The translations under genes and the position numbers were made by a program. DNA of 64,000 nt. Source: Bdellovibrio bacteriovorus. GTDB lineage: Bacteria > Bdellovibrionota > Bdellovibrionia > Bdellovibrionales > Bdellovibrionaceae. The stretch is from the NCBI RefSeq assembly GCF_001592745.1, contig NZ_LUKD01000001.1:441384-505383 (forward strand), given 5' to 3'. Within the stretch, counting starts at the first letter, position 1, and every line of letters begins with the position of its first letter. A model generated the notes under the pieces. It was not told where the DNA came from. It made no database searches and was given only the letters and a program-made list of their open reading frames with translations. Shown in pieces: positions 9,285 to 17,600 of this stretch.

Positions 9285-9953
9285 TTAATTCAACACATAC
9301 TCAATCGGAACCGTAAAGCTCCAATTGGCTCTTTGGATTTCTTGCGGGAATGGCTTCATACCGCTGATGCTTTTCACTAGATCATGCGCGGCTTGATTCA
9401 AAGATTCGTACGGGCTTTTTTCTACCACTTCACTTGTAACTAGCGAACCATCCGCCGCCAAAGTGAATCGCATGGTTACGGTTCCCGTCTGACCCATTTT
9501 CTTTGCCATCGCTGGATAGCGCTTACGACGCTCTAGTAGCTTTTTGATTTCGTAAAGGTATCTTGCTTCCGGCGACACTTCGCTGCCGTTGGCAACGCCT
9601 TCTCGGCCTTGCAATGCGCCTTTATCAGAGGTTCCAGCTAGTGAACCAGCACTCTTGCCATTTGTTGGAGCTTGCTCGGGTTGTGCGACAGTTTTTTCGT
9701 TCTTCAATGCGGGCGCATCGGAGTTGTCACTCACGACAGCCGCTTTGATTTTCGGTGCTTTAACAACGTCTTCCACTTTCGGAGTGCGAACCGTGCCGCC
9801 CTCGCCATACATCAACTCTACGCCTTGTGGAAGTGGAACTATTTCAGGTGCCGCTAAAGAAAGACCCAACACGAAAAAGCTCGCGTGCAATAGCAACGAG
9901 ATTGCTACGGACTTATTGATGTTTAAAGAAAATGAGAATCGCTTTTCAGACAT
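9285..9953 (-). CDS. tonB: TonB-family energy transducer
   Basis: TonB-like protein linking inner-membrane proton motive force to outer-membrane receptors. It has a short cytoplasmic N-terminus, one membrane helix (about 15-33, SVAISLLLHASFFVLGLSLA), a Pro/Lys/Ala-rich spacer that should span the periplasm, and a C-terminal domain (about 130-222) with YLYEIKKLLERRKRYPAMAKK and GTVTMRFTLAADGS, matching the TonB_C fold. Length 222 aa. No exbB/exbD genes are in the window, so its motor proteins lie elsewhere. Confidence 0.87.
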   Translation of the reverse strand: MSEKRFSFSLNINKSVAISLLLHASFFVLGLSLAAPEIVPLPQGVELMYGEGGTVRTPKVEDVVKAPKIKAAVVSDNSDAPALKNEKTVAQPEQAPTNGKSAGSLAGTSDKGALQGREGVANGSEVSPEARYLYEIKKLLERRKRYPAMAKKMGQTGTVTMRFTLAADGSLVTSEVVEKSPYESLNQAAHDLVKSISGMKPFPQEIQRANWSFTVPIEYVLN

Positions 9954-10072
9954 GGGTAAGACAGGTTTATAAGATCTTACCCCTTAAAACTCAACGCCCC
10001 CGGACCTTGAGAGCCTGAGGGCGCATTAGTTCGATTTGGTATGGCCAAATGAAAGTAAAGTGAAAATGCCGA

Positions 10073-10894
10073 CTACCAAAGACCTTCTGATTTCAGAATG
10101 TCCTTAGTAATTTGTTTAGCGCGAGGGCCGCCATAACCAGCATCCGTCGGTGCTAGGTCACTCATGTTGGTGACCGCGATATACTCTTGATCCCCTTTTT
10201 CGATGTGAGCGATGAACCAACCGAAGTTGATCTTGCGCTCTTTATCGTAAAAGTTCGAACCGGTTTTGCCGTTGAGTTTAAAGCCGTTCGGCGATGTTTC
10301 TAGGTAAGTAATTTCACGAGTCAGCTCCATGGATCTTTCAGACGCTGGCAATTGATTCATCCAAAGTTTTTTCATGAAATCGACTTGTTCGTAAGCCGTG
10401 ATCTGAAGTCCCTTTTTTTGAGGCGGATTCAGCCACGCTGTCGTGATACCGCTAGAGATATCCTTATTTCCGTAATCGAAGTCATTCAAATATTTCTGAA
10501 ACTTCTTTTTACCCAACTTCGGCGTGATTCTTTGAGAAAACCAAACCACCGAATCACTCATCCAAGTTTTCGCATTGTGGTCTTTATTTACTTCGGGACG
10601 AATATCTTTACGACCATCCCATTTCAAAACTTGATTTTCGTCTTTGAGAACTTTTGCGTCGAAAGCCATCACAGCCAGCGGAACTTTGAAAGTAGAGCAA
10701 GCTGGGTAACGTGTCTTACACTCTTCATCGCCAATCACTTTGTCGTACATGCCCGTTTTCATATTGTACAAAAGAAAACAGCCCTTTTTGTCTGCGAAAA
10801 AGTTTTCCGGAATCATTTTTTCAGAGGAGTTTTTCGACGTCGCCGAACAAGCGGTCATCACGAGGGCTGCGAAGATGAGTGAAAGAAATTTCAT
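10073..10894 (-). CDS. Class D (OXA-type) beta-lactamase, putative lipoprotein
   Basis: Serine beta-lactamase of class D. From the ATG at 10894 the product has 273 aa. All class D motifs are in order: STFK (Ser67-Lys70, nucleophile and carbamylated Lys), SVV (115-117), YGN (141-143) and KTG (210-212), then FGWFIAH. The N-terminus MKFLSLIFAALVMTACS is a lipoprotein signal with Cys16. An in-frame upstream start at 10933 would put 13 extra residues before the signal peptide and is unlikely; the chosen ATG follows a GGAAAC sequence. It might protect against beta-lactams or act on peptidoglycan-related substrates. No BlaR-type regulator is adjacent. Confidence 0.92.
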   Translation of the reverse strand: MKFLSLIFAALVMTACSATSKNSSEKMIPENFFADKKGCFLLYNMKTGMYDKVIGDEECKTRYPACSTFKVPLAVMAFDAKVLKDENQVLKWDGRKDIRPEVNKDHNAKTWMSDSVVWFSQRITPKLGKKKFQKYLNDFDYGNKDISSGITTAWLNPPQKKGLQITAYEQVDFMKKLWMNQLPASERSMELTREITYLETSPNGFKLNGKTGSNFYDKERKINFGWFIAHIEKGDQEYIAVTNMSDLAPTDAGYGGPRAKQITKDILKSEGLW

Positions 10895-11001
10895 AGGTGT
10901 TTCCAGATGTAAGGGTTTTAAAAACGCTAACATCGTTTTTTGACGGGAACAATATGCGGGAGAAATATTTTGAAAGTGTAGGTTTTAAAGTTTCAAAAGT
11001 T

Positions 11002-11018
11002 ACTTCCACGGTGGAAGT
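11002..11018. repeat. Palindrome copy 1 (CCACSGTGG family)
   Basis: Arms ACTTCCAC and GTGGAAGT flank a central G. Further out, AAAGTTTC on the left (10987 region) and GAAACTTT immediately on the right are also complementary, so a longer imperfect hairpin could form. Confidence 0.85.
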
Positions 11019-11102
11019 GAAACTTTAAACGAGATTTTTTTGAAATCAAAGCTCCTGAACACTTACTGCCGATAAAGTTGTGTGAGCAAATAGACTCAAT
11101 TT

Positions 11103-11119
11103 ACTTCCACCGTGGAAGT
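11103..11119. repeat. Palindrome copy 2 (CCACSGTGG family)
   Basis: Arms ACTTCCAC and GTGGAAGT around a central C. The right flank GAAA is shared with copy 1. Its centre is 101 bases from that of copy 1. Confidence 0.85.
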
Positions 11120-11172
11120 GAAATTCGGCCTTCCAATTCACAAAATTTTTATATCGGAAGCGGCCGCACTTC

Positions 11173-11189
11173 ACTGCCACGGTGGCAGT
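11173..11189. repeat. Palindrome copy 3 (CCACSGTGG family)
   Basis: Arms ACTGCCAC and GTGGCAGT around a central G. Compared with copies 1 and 2, the fourth base of the left arm (T to G) and its partner on the right (A to C) have both changed, keeping the pair. The right flank AAGCA..GCGT resembles that of copy 4. Confidence 0.85.
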
Positions 11190-11285
11190 AAGCAAATGCG
11201 TTAAAAATAAAGGCCGATGAACACGCGAGATTAAAGGAAGCCCGAGTGGAACTTAAGAAGTACAAATACTCTCAATACAAAATCT

Positions 11286-11302
11286 ACCGCCACCGTGGCG
11301 GT
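11286..11302. repeat. Palindrome copy 4 (CCACSGTGG family)
   Basis: Arms ACCGCCAC and GTGGCGGT around a central C. A further arm base (T to C) and its partner (A to G) have changed together relative to copy 3. The right flank is AAGCATCAGCGTCAAA, close to that of copy 3. Confidence 0.85.
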
Positions 11303-11459
11303 AAGCATCAGCGTCAAAGTATAAGCAGGCTGCTAAGACAAGAATTTGAGTAAGTAAAAGAGTCGCTCACCAAGTGAGTTATCCGTCATCGGCTAACTGA
11401 AATACAGCCAACTTAAGAGATAAACCAAAGACAAGAAAGAGAACCCGTTACCTTCGGCG

Positions 11460-11486
11460 AAAAAAACCCGCTTTTTACAGCGGGTT
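11460..11486 (-). terminator. Rho-independent terminator of the Topo VI operon
   Basis: On the minus strand the arms AACCCGC and GCGGGTT are separated by an 8-base loop and followed by a run of T. It begins about 10 bases after the stop of the topoisomerase VI A gene. Confidence 0.85.
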
Positions 11487-11496
11487 TTCGGAATCA

Positions 11497-12660
11497 CTAA
11501 ACGTAAGAACCTCTTTTGATCTTTTCCAAGATCAATTTTTCGGTCTTGATCGGGTCGTTCGGGTCTACAGAGAAGAAAGATTGTTGCTCGCAACGGATCT
11601 TTTCTTTGATCAACCAACGAAGGATGTCCGCCAAGTTTTTGTTCTTTTTGTCTAAGAAGAACGGATCGTTTTCCAAAGCGTCTTTGGCTTTTTTCAAAGC
11701 GCGGGCTTCGGCTGGATCGGATTCTTTCACTTTGTAGTGAGGAAGATCGTACTTTTTCACATCTTCAGGCAATACACCCAAGAATCTTACGTTCGGAGCC
11801 GAGAAGTCAGCGTTACGAATCAAAGACGCTGCTGATCCCGCTTTCAAAGTACGGAAGATATTTTGCAATGTGTACGCATCGAGATCTCCGAAGAAGTACA
11901 TTGGAACATCCAACTCTTCTTGGATCAATTTTGACCAACCACGAACACCGTTCGACGGAACCCCTTGAGCACCCATCACGATACAGTTGTTACGACGAGT
12001 GAAACCCATCGTTACCAAAGTATTCGCGGTACCTTCAGACTCGACGATCAAGCAGAAATCGATTTTCTTTTTTGCTTTCAACTTCAAAGACTGAGGTTTG
12101 TTCTTCGGTTGGAATGGAGACGTACCCAAAGTCGAAAGGTCGACAACCGCTTTATCCCCGTCTGGCAAAGTCTCAGTCACAACAAGTTGTTGAGAATAAG
12201 TTTGTCCGCCACGGTCATTGGCAAAACAGTTCAATTCTTCACGATACACTTCAAGCATATCACCGATGAAGTCGATGATCGCATCTGATTCAGGTTGGTC
12301 GTCGAAGTCCAAAGGCTTCAAACGAGGATTCCCTTTAATCAAACCTTTACACATGTAATAAAGCTCACGCTTCGTATTTACCGCGCCTTTTTCAAGATTG
12401 TTCAAAAGGATTTCCAATACGAAAACCACACGCGCCAGTTTCTGAACAGATGATACGTTCAGCTCTGTGCGAACAACTTTGTCTCCCGGAGTCAGGTAAC
12501 CCACTTTAGAGTTGTACAAAGAGTTATCAAGTGAAGTTTTCACCGCTTCTAGAACCGGACGCTTAGAAGACTCAAGGTCTTTAAGCATTTTATCGGCCAA
12601 GATGCGGGCTTCTTTGGGAATATCAATTTTTAATTCACGAATGCTGAGTAGTTTTCCCAT
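11497..12660 (-). CDS. top6A: DNA topoisomerase VI subunit A (Spo11-like)
   Basis: Catalytic, DNA-cleaving subunit of a type IIB topoisomerase, which relaxes and decatenates DNA by an ATP-dependent double-strand break. The winged-helix region holds NTKRELYYM, with the active-site Tyr at 101 or 102. The Toprim domain has the metal-binding Glu in IVESEGT (about 204-210) and the DxD pair D259/D261 in FGDLDAYTLQNIF. Length, 387 aa, matches archaeal A subunits. The gene lies 8 bases after the B subunit, so both are one operon ending at a strong terminator. Topo VI is mainly archaeal and plant; bacterial cases are sporadic. A role in compacting or untangling the chromosome during filamentous growth would be speculation. 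Confidence 0.93.
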   Translation of the reverse strand: MGKLLSIRELKIDIPKEARILADKMLKDLESSKRPVLEAVKTSLDNSLYNSKVGYLTPGDKVVRTELNVSSVQKLARVVFVLEILLNNLEKGAVNTKRELYYMCKGLIKGNPRLKPLDFDDQPESDAIIDFIGDMLEVYREELNCFANDRGGQTYSQQLVVTETLPDGDKAVVDLSTLGTSPFQPKNKPQSLKLKAKKKIDFCLIVESEGTANTLVTMGFTRRNNCIVMGAQGVPSNGVRGWSKLIQEELDVPMYFFGDLDAYTLQNIFRTLKAGSAASLIRNADFSAPNVRFLGVLPEDVKKYDLPHYKVKESDPAEARALKKAKDALENDPFFLDKKNKNLADILRWLIKEKIRCEQQSFFSVDPNDPIKTEKLILEKIKRGSYV

Positions 12661-12668
12661 CGTTCAAC

Positions 12669-14444
12669 CTACTTCTTTTTACCAGTTGTTTTTTTAGTCG
12701 TTTCTTTTTTAGTCGTCGTCTTCTTGGTGCCAATCGGCTCGGAAGCTTCTTCGACAAGGTCTTCACTGCTGATCACGTCTTCTTCGATTTCGTGATCAAT
12801 ACCCTTTTTCTTCTCGCGCTTTTTTTGCTCAAGAAGTTTAGATTCTGCGGCTTCTAGATCGGCAATCGCCTCTTCAGAATCACGGCCCAAAAGTTTTTTC
12901 AAACCTTCTTCGGCTTTTCTCTTACGAGCTTCCGGAGCTTTAATGATACGAGCCAAACCTTCAACCAAGATAGGACCGAACTGCTCGATGTGAGCGAGCT
13001 TTCTTTCAAGATCCGCCTCTTTCACTTCTTTTTTGATGTGACGAGACAGCCTTTGACCGGCTTGGATCAAGGCCAAACGGATTTCCGCCACCAACTCTTC
13101 AGATGCGTCGATAGTTTCTTTCGAAGCATTCTTAAACTTGATGAACGGAGAAACCACAGACACCGCAAAGATATAAGGACCTAGCGGCAAGCTGTCTTTA
13201 GGTTGTCCCAAACCATAGGACTTCCAGTTCACAGACTCAATCGCCCACGTGATCGCACAACCTGATTTATCAAATTGCAAAGGAACACGGTTTGCGAAAC
13301 GAAGCAAAGTCACTGGGCTGTCGGCCTCTTGATTGCGGTCTTTGAAACGCGCCAACGCGACTTCCACCACGACGGGTTTAAAGTCACAAATTGTCGGTTT
13401 ACGAGTCACAACCGCAAAGAAGTCGATCTCTCCCAGACGAGTGATAGACTTAGAAAGAGCTTCTTCACCCACCGTCAAAACAGACTTCGTTGAAGGTGCC
13501 ATTAAGTCGGTATTTTGAACCGCTTGGAAAACCTTTTTAAAGTCCTCTTCCGTCAATGAAGTTAAAGGCTTTTCCAAAAGATTCTTTGGCAGACCTTTTT
13601 TCGTAAATTCAGAGATAGATTGATCAGAAACACGCGAAAAACCGGTCTTTAAGAACTTAGAAAGAGTGGTTTTTCCAAACAAAGTGGAGTGCGTGATGAA
13701 CTCACCTAGCTTAAACGTATGAGGATGTGGCAAAGACGCCTCAGGAACTTGAGGAACATCTTGGCTGACACGGTTCACAGTCACGTAGTCGTTTTCCATC
13801 AATTTATATGTGATGGTCATGTGAGGATTCACAAGGATTGTGCCCTCAATATAAGTCACGATACCGCCGTCCCCGTTTAATTGAATACGTCCATCAAGAA
13901 CGAATTCAACGCGCGTTCCGTGCTCACGATCCCAGTCTAAAGTTTCCTTATTTTTTAGAACGCCGGTGTTTGATTTGATGTCGACATCCACTTGCGCAGA
14001 GATCGCTTTACGCATCTTTTTCGTCTTAGAAACAACGTTCACACCACGCGCATTGGTCATCTGCGCCCACGTCGTAGCCGCAGAGATACCGATACCTTGT
14101 TGACCGCGTGAACACTGTCCACGACCAAATTTAGAAGAGGCCAAGTACTCACCATAAACTTTGGCAAGGTCTTCAGCTTCGATACCAGGTCCGTTATCTT
14201 CGACAACGATGCGAATTAAATCAGTATTTTTAGTAGAACCAGATCCTACTTTTGTGACTTCAACTAGAAGATCAGGAAGAATGCCCGCTTGCTCACACGC
14301 ATCCAAAGAGTTGTCCACGGCTTCTTTTAAAGTCGTCAAAACGGCTTTCAAAGGAGACGAGAATCCCACCTGTTGGAGGTTCTTCGCAAAATATTCAGCG
14401 GTGCTACTTTTGGTAATCTTACTCACGGTCGCTTGATCCTTCAC
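12669..14444 (-). CDS. top6B: DNA topoisomerase VI subunit B (GHKL ATPase)
   Basis: ATPase subunit of topoisomerase VI. The GHKL motifs are clear: N-box EAVDNSLDACE (about 41-51), VEDNGPGIE (about 81-89), and the lid CSRGQQGIGISAA (from about 111). A transducer domain follows, with SYGLGQPKDSLPLGP carrying the switch lysine. The segment between the ATPase and transducer parts (about 250-330) would hold the H2TH region. The C-terminus (about 540-591) is very acidic and then Lys/Thr-rich (KKTTTKKETTKKTTGKKK), a disordered tail that could bind DNA. Length is 591 aa. The start is at 14444 (GTG, by the reading frame). It is divergent from the fibre gene, 195 bases away. Confidence 0.93.
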   Translation of the reverse strand: MKDQATVSKITKSSTAEYFAKNLQQVGFSSPLKAVLTTLKEAVDNSLDACEQAGILPDLLVEVTKVGSGSTKNTDLIRIVVEDNGPGIEAEDLAKVYGEYLASSKFGRGQCSRGQQGIGISAATTWAQMTNARGVNVVSKTKKMRKAISAQVDVDIKSNTGVLKNKETLDWDREHGTRVEFVLDGRIQLNGDGGIVTYIEGTILVNPHMTITYKLMENDYVTVNRVSQDVPQVPEASLPHPHTFKLGEFITHSTLFGKTTLSKFLKTGFSRVSDQSISEFTKKGLPKNLLEKPLTSLTEEDFKKVFQAVQNTDLMAPSTKSVLTVGEEALSKSITRLGEIDFFAVVTRKPTICDFKPVVVEVALARFKDRNQEADSPVTLLRFANRVPLQFDKSGCAITWAIESVNWKSYGLGQPKDSLPLGPYIFAVSVVSPFIKFKNASKETIDASEELVAEIRLALIQAGQRLSRHIKKEVKEADLERKLAHIEQFGPILVEGLARIIKAPEARKRKAEEGLKKLLGRDSEEAIADLEAAESKLLEQKKREKKKGIDHEIEEDVISSEDLVEEASEPIGTKKTTTKKETTKKTTGKKK

Positions 14445-14602
14445 GAGATGTTAACGAATTTTAATGAATGACTTTCATAGGTTAAGCCGAACGCAGGGGG
14501 TCAAAGCAAGACTTTAGGCTCGCTGATGCTAAGCGGCAAATTAAAACCAATTGGAGATGGTGACCTGAAATACGAGCCGAGTTCCTCTTACATCCCTTTA
14601 AC

Positions 14603-14630
14603 TCAACGAAAATTCTTCGCCTTCCGATAA
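14603..14630 (+). promoter_or_regulatory. Putative FliA-like (sigma-28) promoter of the fibre gene
   Basis: TCAA, 16 bases, then TCCGATAA at 14623-14630. The FliA consensus is TAAA-N15-GCCGATAA, so the -10 part fits well and the -35 part poorly. Only 9 bases lie between it and the ATG, with no Shine-Dalgarno, implying a near-leaderless transcript if used. The next gene has the same arrangement. Confidence 0.5.
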
Positions 14631-14639
14631 GTAAAAAAG

Positions 14640-17600
14640 ATGAGAACAGGCACGTACTTTATTATTCTCATGTCTCTTTTTGGGATGCTTGCGCAAGCCG
14701 CTCCCAATGCTTTGACGTATCAAGGCCGTATCGTGAAGAGCGATGGCCAACCCCTTGAGTATGGAAACACCAGCTTTATTTTCGAGGTCACAAGCCCTAA
14801 CGGAAGCTGCGTTATTTACCGCGAACAACGCGATGGCGTGAATCTTTTAAACTCTAACGGGGTTTTCGACGTACCGATTGGGTCAGGAACGAAGCTTTTC
14901 CCCACAGATCCTCTTTTTACTTTGCTGGATGCTTTTAATAACTCCAAGGTTCATGACTGTTATGGAGGCGCTACTTATACTGCCGCCTCTTCTGACATCC
15001 GCCTTTTGAAAGTGCAGTTTCATGATGGTTCGGGATGGAAGGTGATCTCTCCTTCAAACGAAATCCGTTCTGTTCCCTACTCGGCCTATGCGCTTTCTGC
15101 GGAAAAACTGGGAACTAGAACCGCCGACGAGTTTGTTTTAAAAACCGGTGTTCCCACATGTGCTGCGAATGAGTTTTTAACTTGGACTGGCTCAGCCCTG
15201 TCTTGTGCGCCGGTATCGGGTGCAGCAGGTGGAACAGTGATGCAAGTCACTTCGACGAACGCTTATGTTTCCATAGCTAATGGCACTTCTACACCGGCAT
15301 TAACTTTAAACGTGGGTTCAACCGCAGGCACCGTCGCCGCCGGTGATGACACTCGCTTCAGTGACGCCAGAACACCCACAGGAACAGCCGGGGGAGATTT
15401 ATCAGGAACCTACCCGAATCCGTCTGTCGCAAAAATTCAAAATACGGCTGTCAGCTCTGTGGCTCCCACTTCAGGACAGTATTTAAAGTTCAACGGCACA
15501 CAATGGGCTGGCGCTGCAATCGCGATGAGTGATGTGACGAATCTAAATACGACGTTAAGCAACTATCAAACGACGGCTGCATTCAATGCCGCTGTTGGCC
15601 CCGCAAACTGTGCGGCTTATCAAACGCCTTATTGGAATTCCGTTTCGGGTAGTTTTCAGTGCCAAGCGATCAATGTCTCGGTCGCCGGCGACATCAGTGG
15701 AACTATCGGTGCTGTCTCTGTCGATAAAATCAAAGGTGTGAATGTCGATACGACCGGATTAACTTCAGGGCAGGTTCTAAAATACGATGGCACGAAATGG
15801 GCCCCGGCTTCTGATAGCAATGCTGGCGGAACGGTTACGAACATCGTGACAGGCACTGGGTTATCTGGCGGCCCTATTTCTTCGACGGGAACTATTTCCT
15901 TAGCTAATACTGCGGTGACTGCGGGCTCCTACGGATCGGCTACACAAGTTGGAACATTTACCGTCGATGCCCAAGGAAGATTAACTTCTGCTTCTAATAC
16001 AGCCATCGTATTTCCGGTCACCAGTGTCGCCACTAAAACGGGCGCAATTACACTGGATTACGGAGACATCAATAGCGCCGCTTCAAAGTATCTTACTTAT
16101 CGTCCGAACAATGTGGCCTGTACTGACGGGCAAACGTTGAAATGGATCACGGCCAATTCCCGTTGGGAGTGTGCGAACGACACGGACACTTCTTCCGGAG
16201 GAACCGTCACTAATATCGGCACTGGGACGGGATTAACTGGTGGACCTATTTCTACGACGGGAACTATCTCATTAGCGAATACAGCGGTGACGGCGGGTTC
16301 TTATACTCGCGCCAATATCACTGTGGATGCCCAAGGAAGATTAACAGCTGCAAGCAATGGAGCTTCCGTAAATCTTGCTACGGAAGTCACAGGAACACTT
16401 CCTATCGCCAATGGTGGTACGGGACAGACAACGGCGACGGCGGCTTTCAATGCTCTTTCTCCCCTGACAACAAAAGGGGATGTTTTAGTCAATGATGGTA
16501 CGAATGACATTCGATTGCCTTCGGGTACAAATGGACAAGTTCTTTCTGTGAATACATCTCAAACGTCAGGTCTTCAATGGGTGACCCCTACAAATGGAAC
16601 TGTGACCAACGTCACTGGAACCGCGCCTATTGTCGTTTCTTCGGGAGGAACCACTCCGGCCATCTCAATTAACGATGCGAGCACTTCTGCTAAAGGAGCC
16701 GTCCAAGTAGGAAGTGGTCTTGCGGTCAGTGCAGGCGTGGTGTCTGCGGATCCAGCAAACTTCCCTTCCGCAGTTCCTGTGAGTAAAGGTGGTACGGGAG
16801 CGACTTCAATCACTGCGAATCGTCTTGTGGCTTCAAACGGCACGGGATCCGCTCTAACCACTTTCAACTGCGCCGTGGGACAAATGGTGAGTTTCGATGC
16901 AACAGGTATGATGACGTGCTCCACATTTACAACCGGTTCAGTATTCTTGAACAATGGAAATTCTTTTGGATCCGCGGCCACTTTAGGTACTAACGATAAT
17001 AATTCTTTAAACTTTGAAACCAACAACGCTGTTGCCATGACGATTCTTCCCAGCGGAAACGTCGGCATTGGTGATACAAATCCTTCGCAGAAATTATCCG
17101 TAGAAGGCTCTTTAGGTATTGGTACAAACTCCGCGACAAGCTCAAGCGTGCTATTTTCTCCCTCGACAACGCATCAAGGTTCGATTCGCATGACTACCGA
17201 TAACAATGCAAACTATATTCAATCAGGACTTGATACGAGTATCGGCAGTGCTAAAGATTTAAGAATTGCTCCGTCCTACACCACGGCCCCATGGGTGACA
17301 TTTAAATCCGATGGAAAAGTGGGCATTGGAACGACGACGCCTGCAACAAGCTTAGAGGTTTTGGAGACCACGGGAAATACGAGCCGAGGGATCACTTCAA
17401 CAACAATTTCTTCCGCTAACCCCGGCGGACTTATTCAAACGCGCGGAGCTCGCGGTACCGCCAGCACTCCTACCGCAACACAAACAAATGACACCTTCGG
17501 TTGGATGGCCTTTATCGGTCATGATGGCGCAGGCTTCACGGGTCAAGCGCAACCCACAGGAGTTAGTGCCACGGCTACAGAGAACTGGAGTACGGGCGGC

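Larger units (their letters stand above)
10895..11462. other. Intergenic region with a palindrome cluster
   Basis: About 570 bases without a convincing gene, between the start of the class D beta-lactamase and the terminator of the Topo VI operon. It holds four related 17-bp palindromes, a GCCGATAA element at 11068-11075 on the plus strand, and an AT-rich background. The beta-lactamase promoter must lie in its left part. Short reading frames here lack ribosome-binding sites and start/stop context. Confidence 0.7.

Noticed and set aside
9255-9290. Terminator between the GT39 and tonB genes
   Set aside because: There is a T run but only a three-base GGC/GCC stem, so it is not convincing.
10034-10050. 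Short palindrome ATTTGG/CCAAAT between tonB and the beta-lactamase
   Set aside because: Only 6-bp arms with no T run; too short to claim as operator or terminator.
10352-10882. 176-codon frame antisense to the class D beta-lactamase
   Set aside because: It is a shadow of a conserved gene; the sequence is Arg/His/Phe-rich as expected for an antisense frame, and no ribosome-binding site is seen.
11002-11302. CRISPR array
   Set aside because: The repeats are only 17 bp, differ in sequence, are unevenly spaced (101, 70 and 113 bases), and no cas genes are near.
16574-17068. 164-codon frame antisense to the fibre gene
   Set aside because: Low-complexity Val/Ala/Pro sequence that mirrors the Gly/Thr/Ser-rich shaft coding; no start signal.
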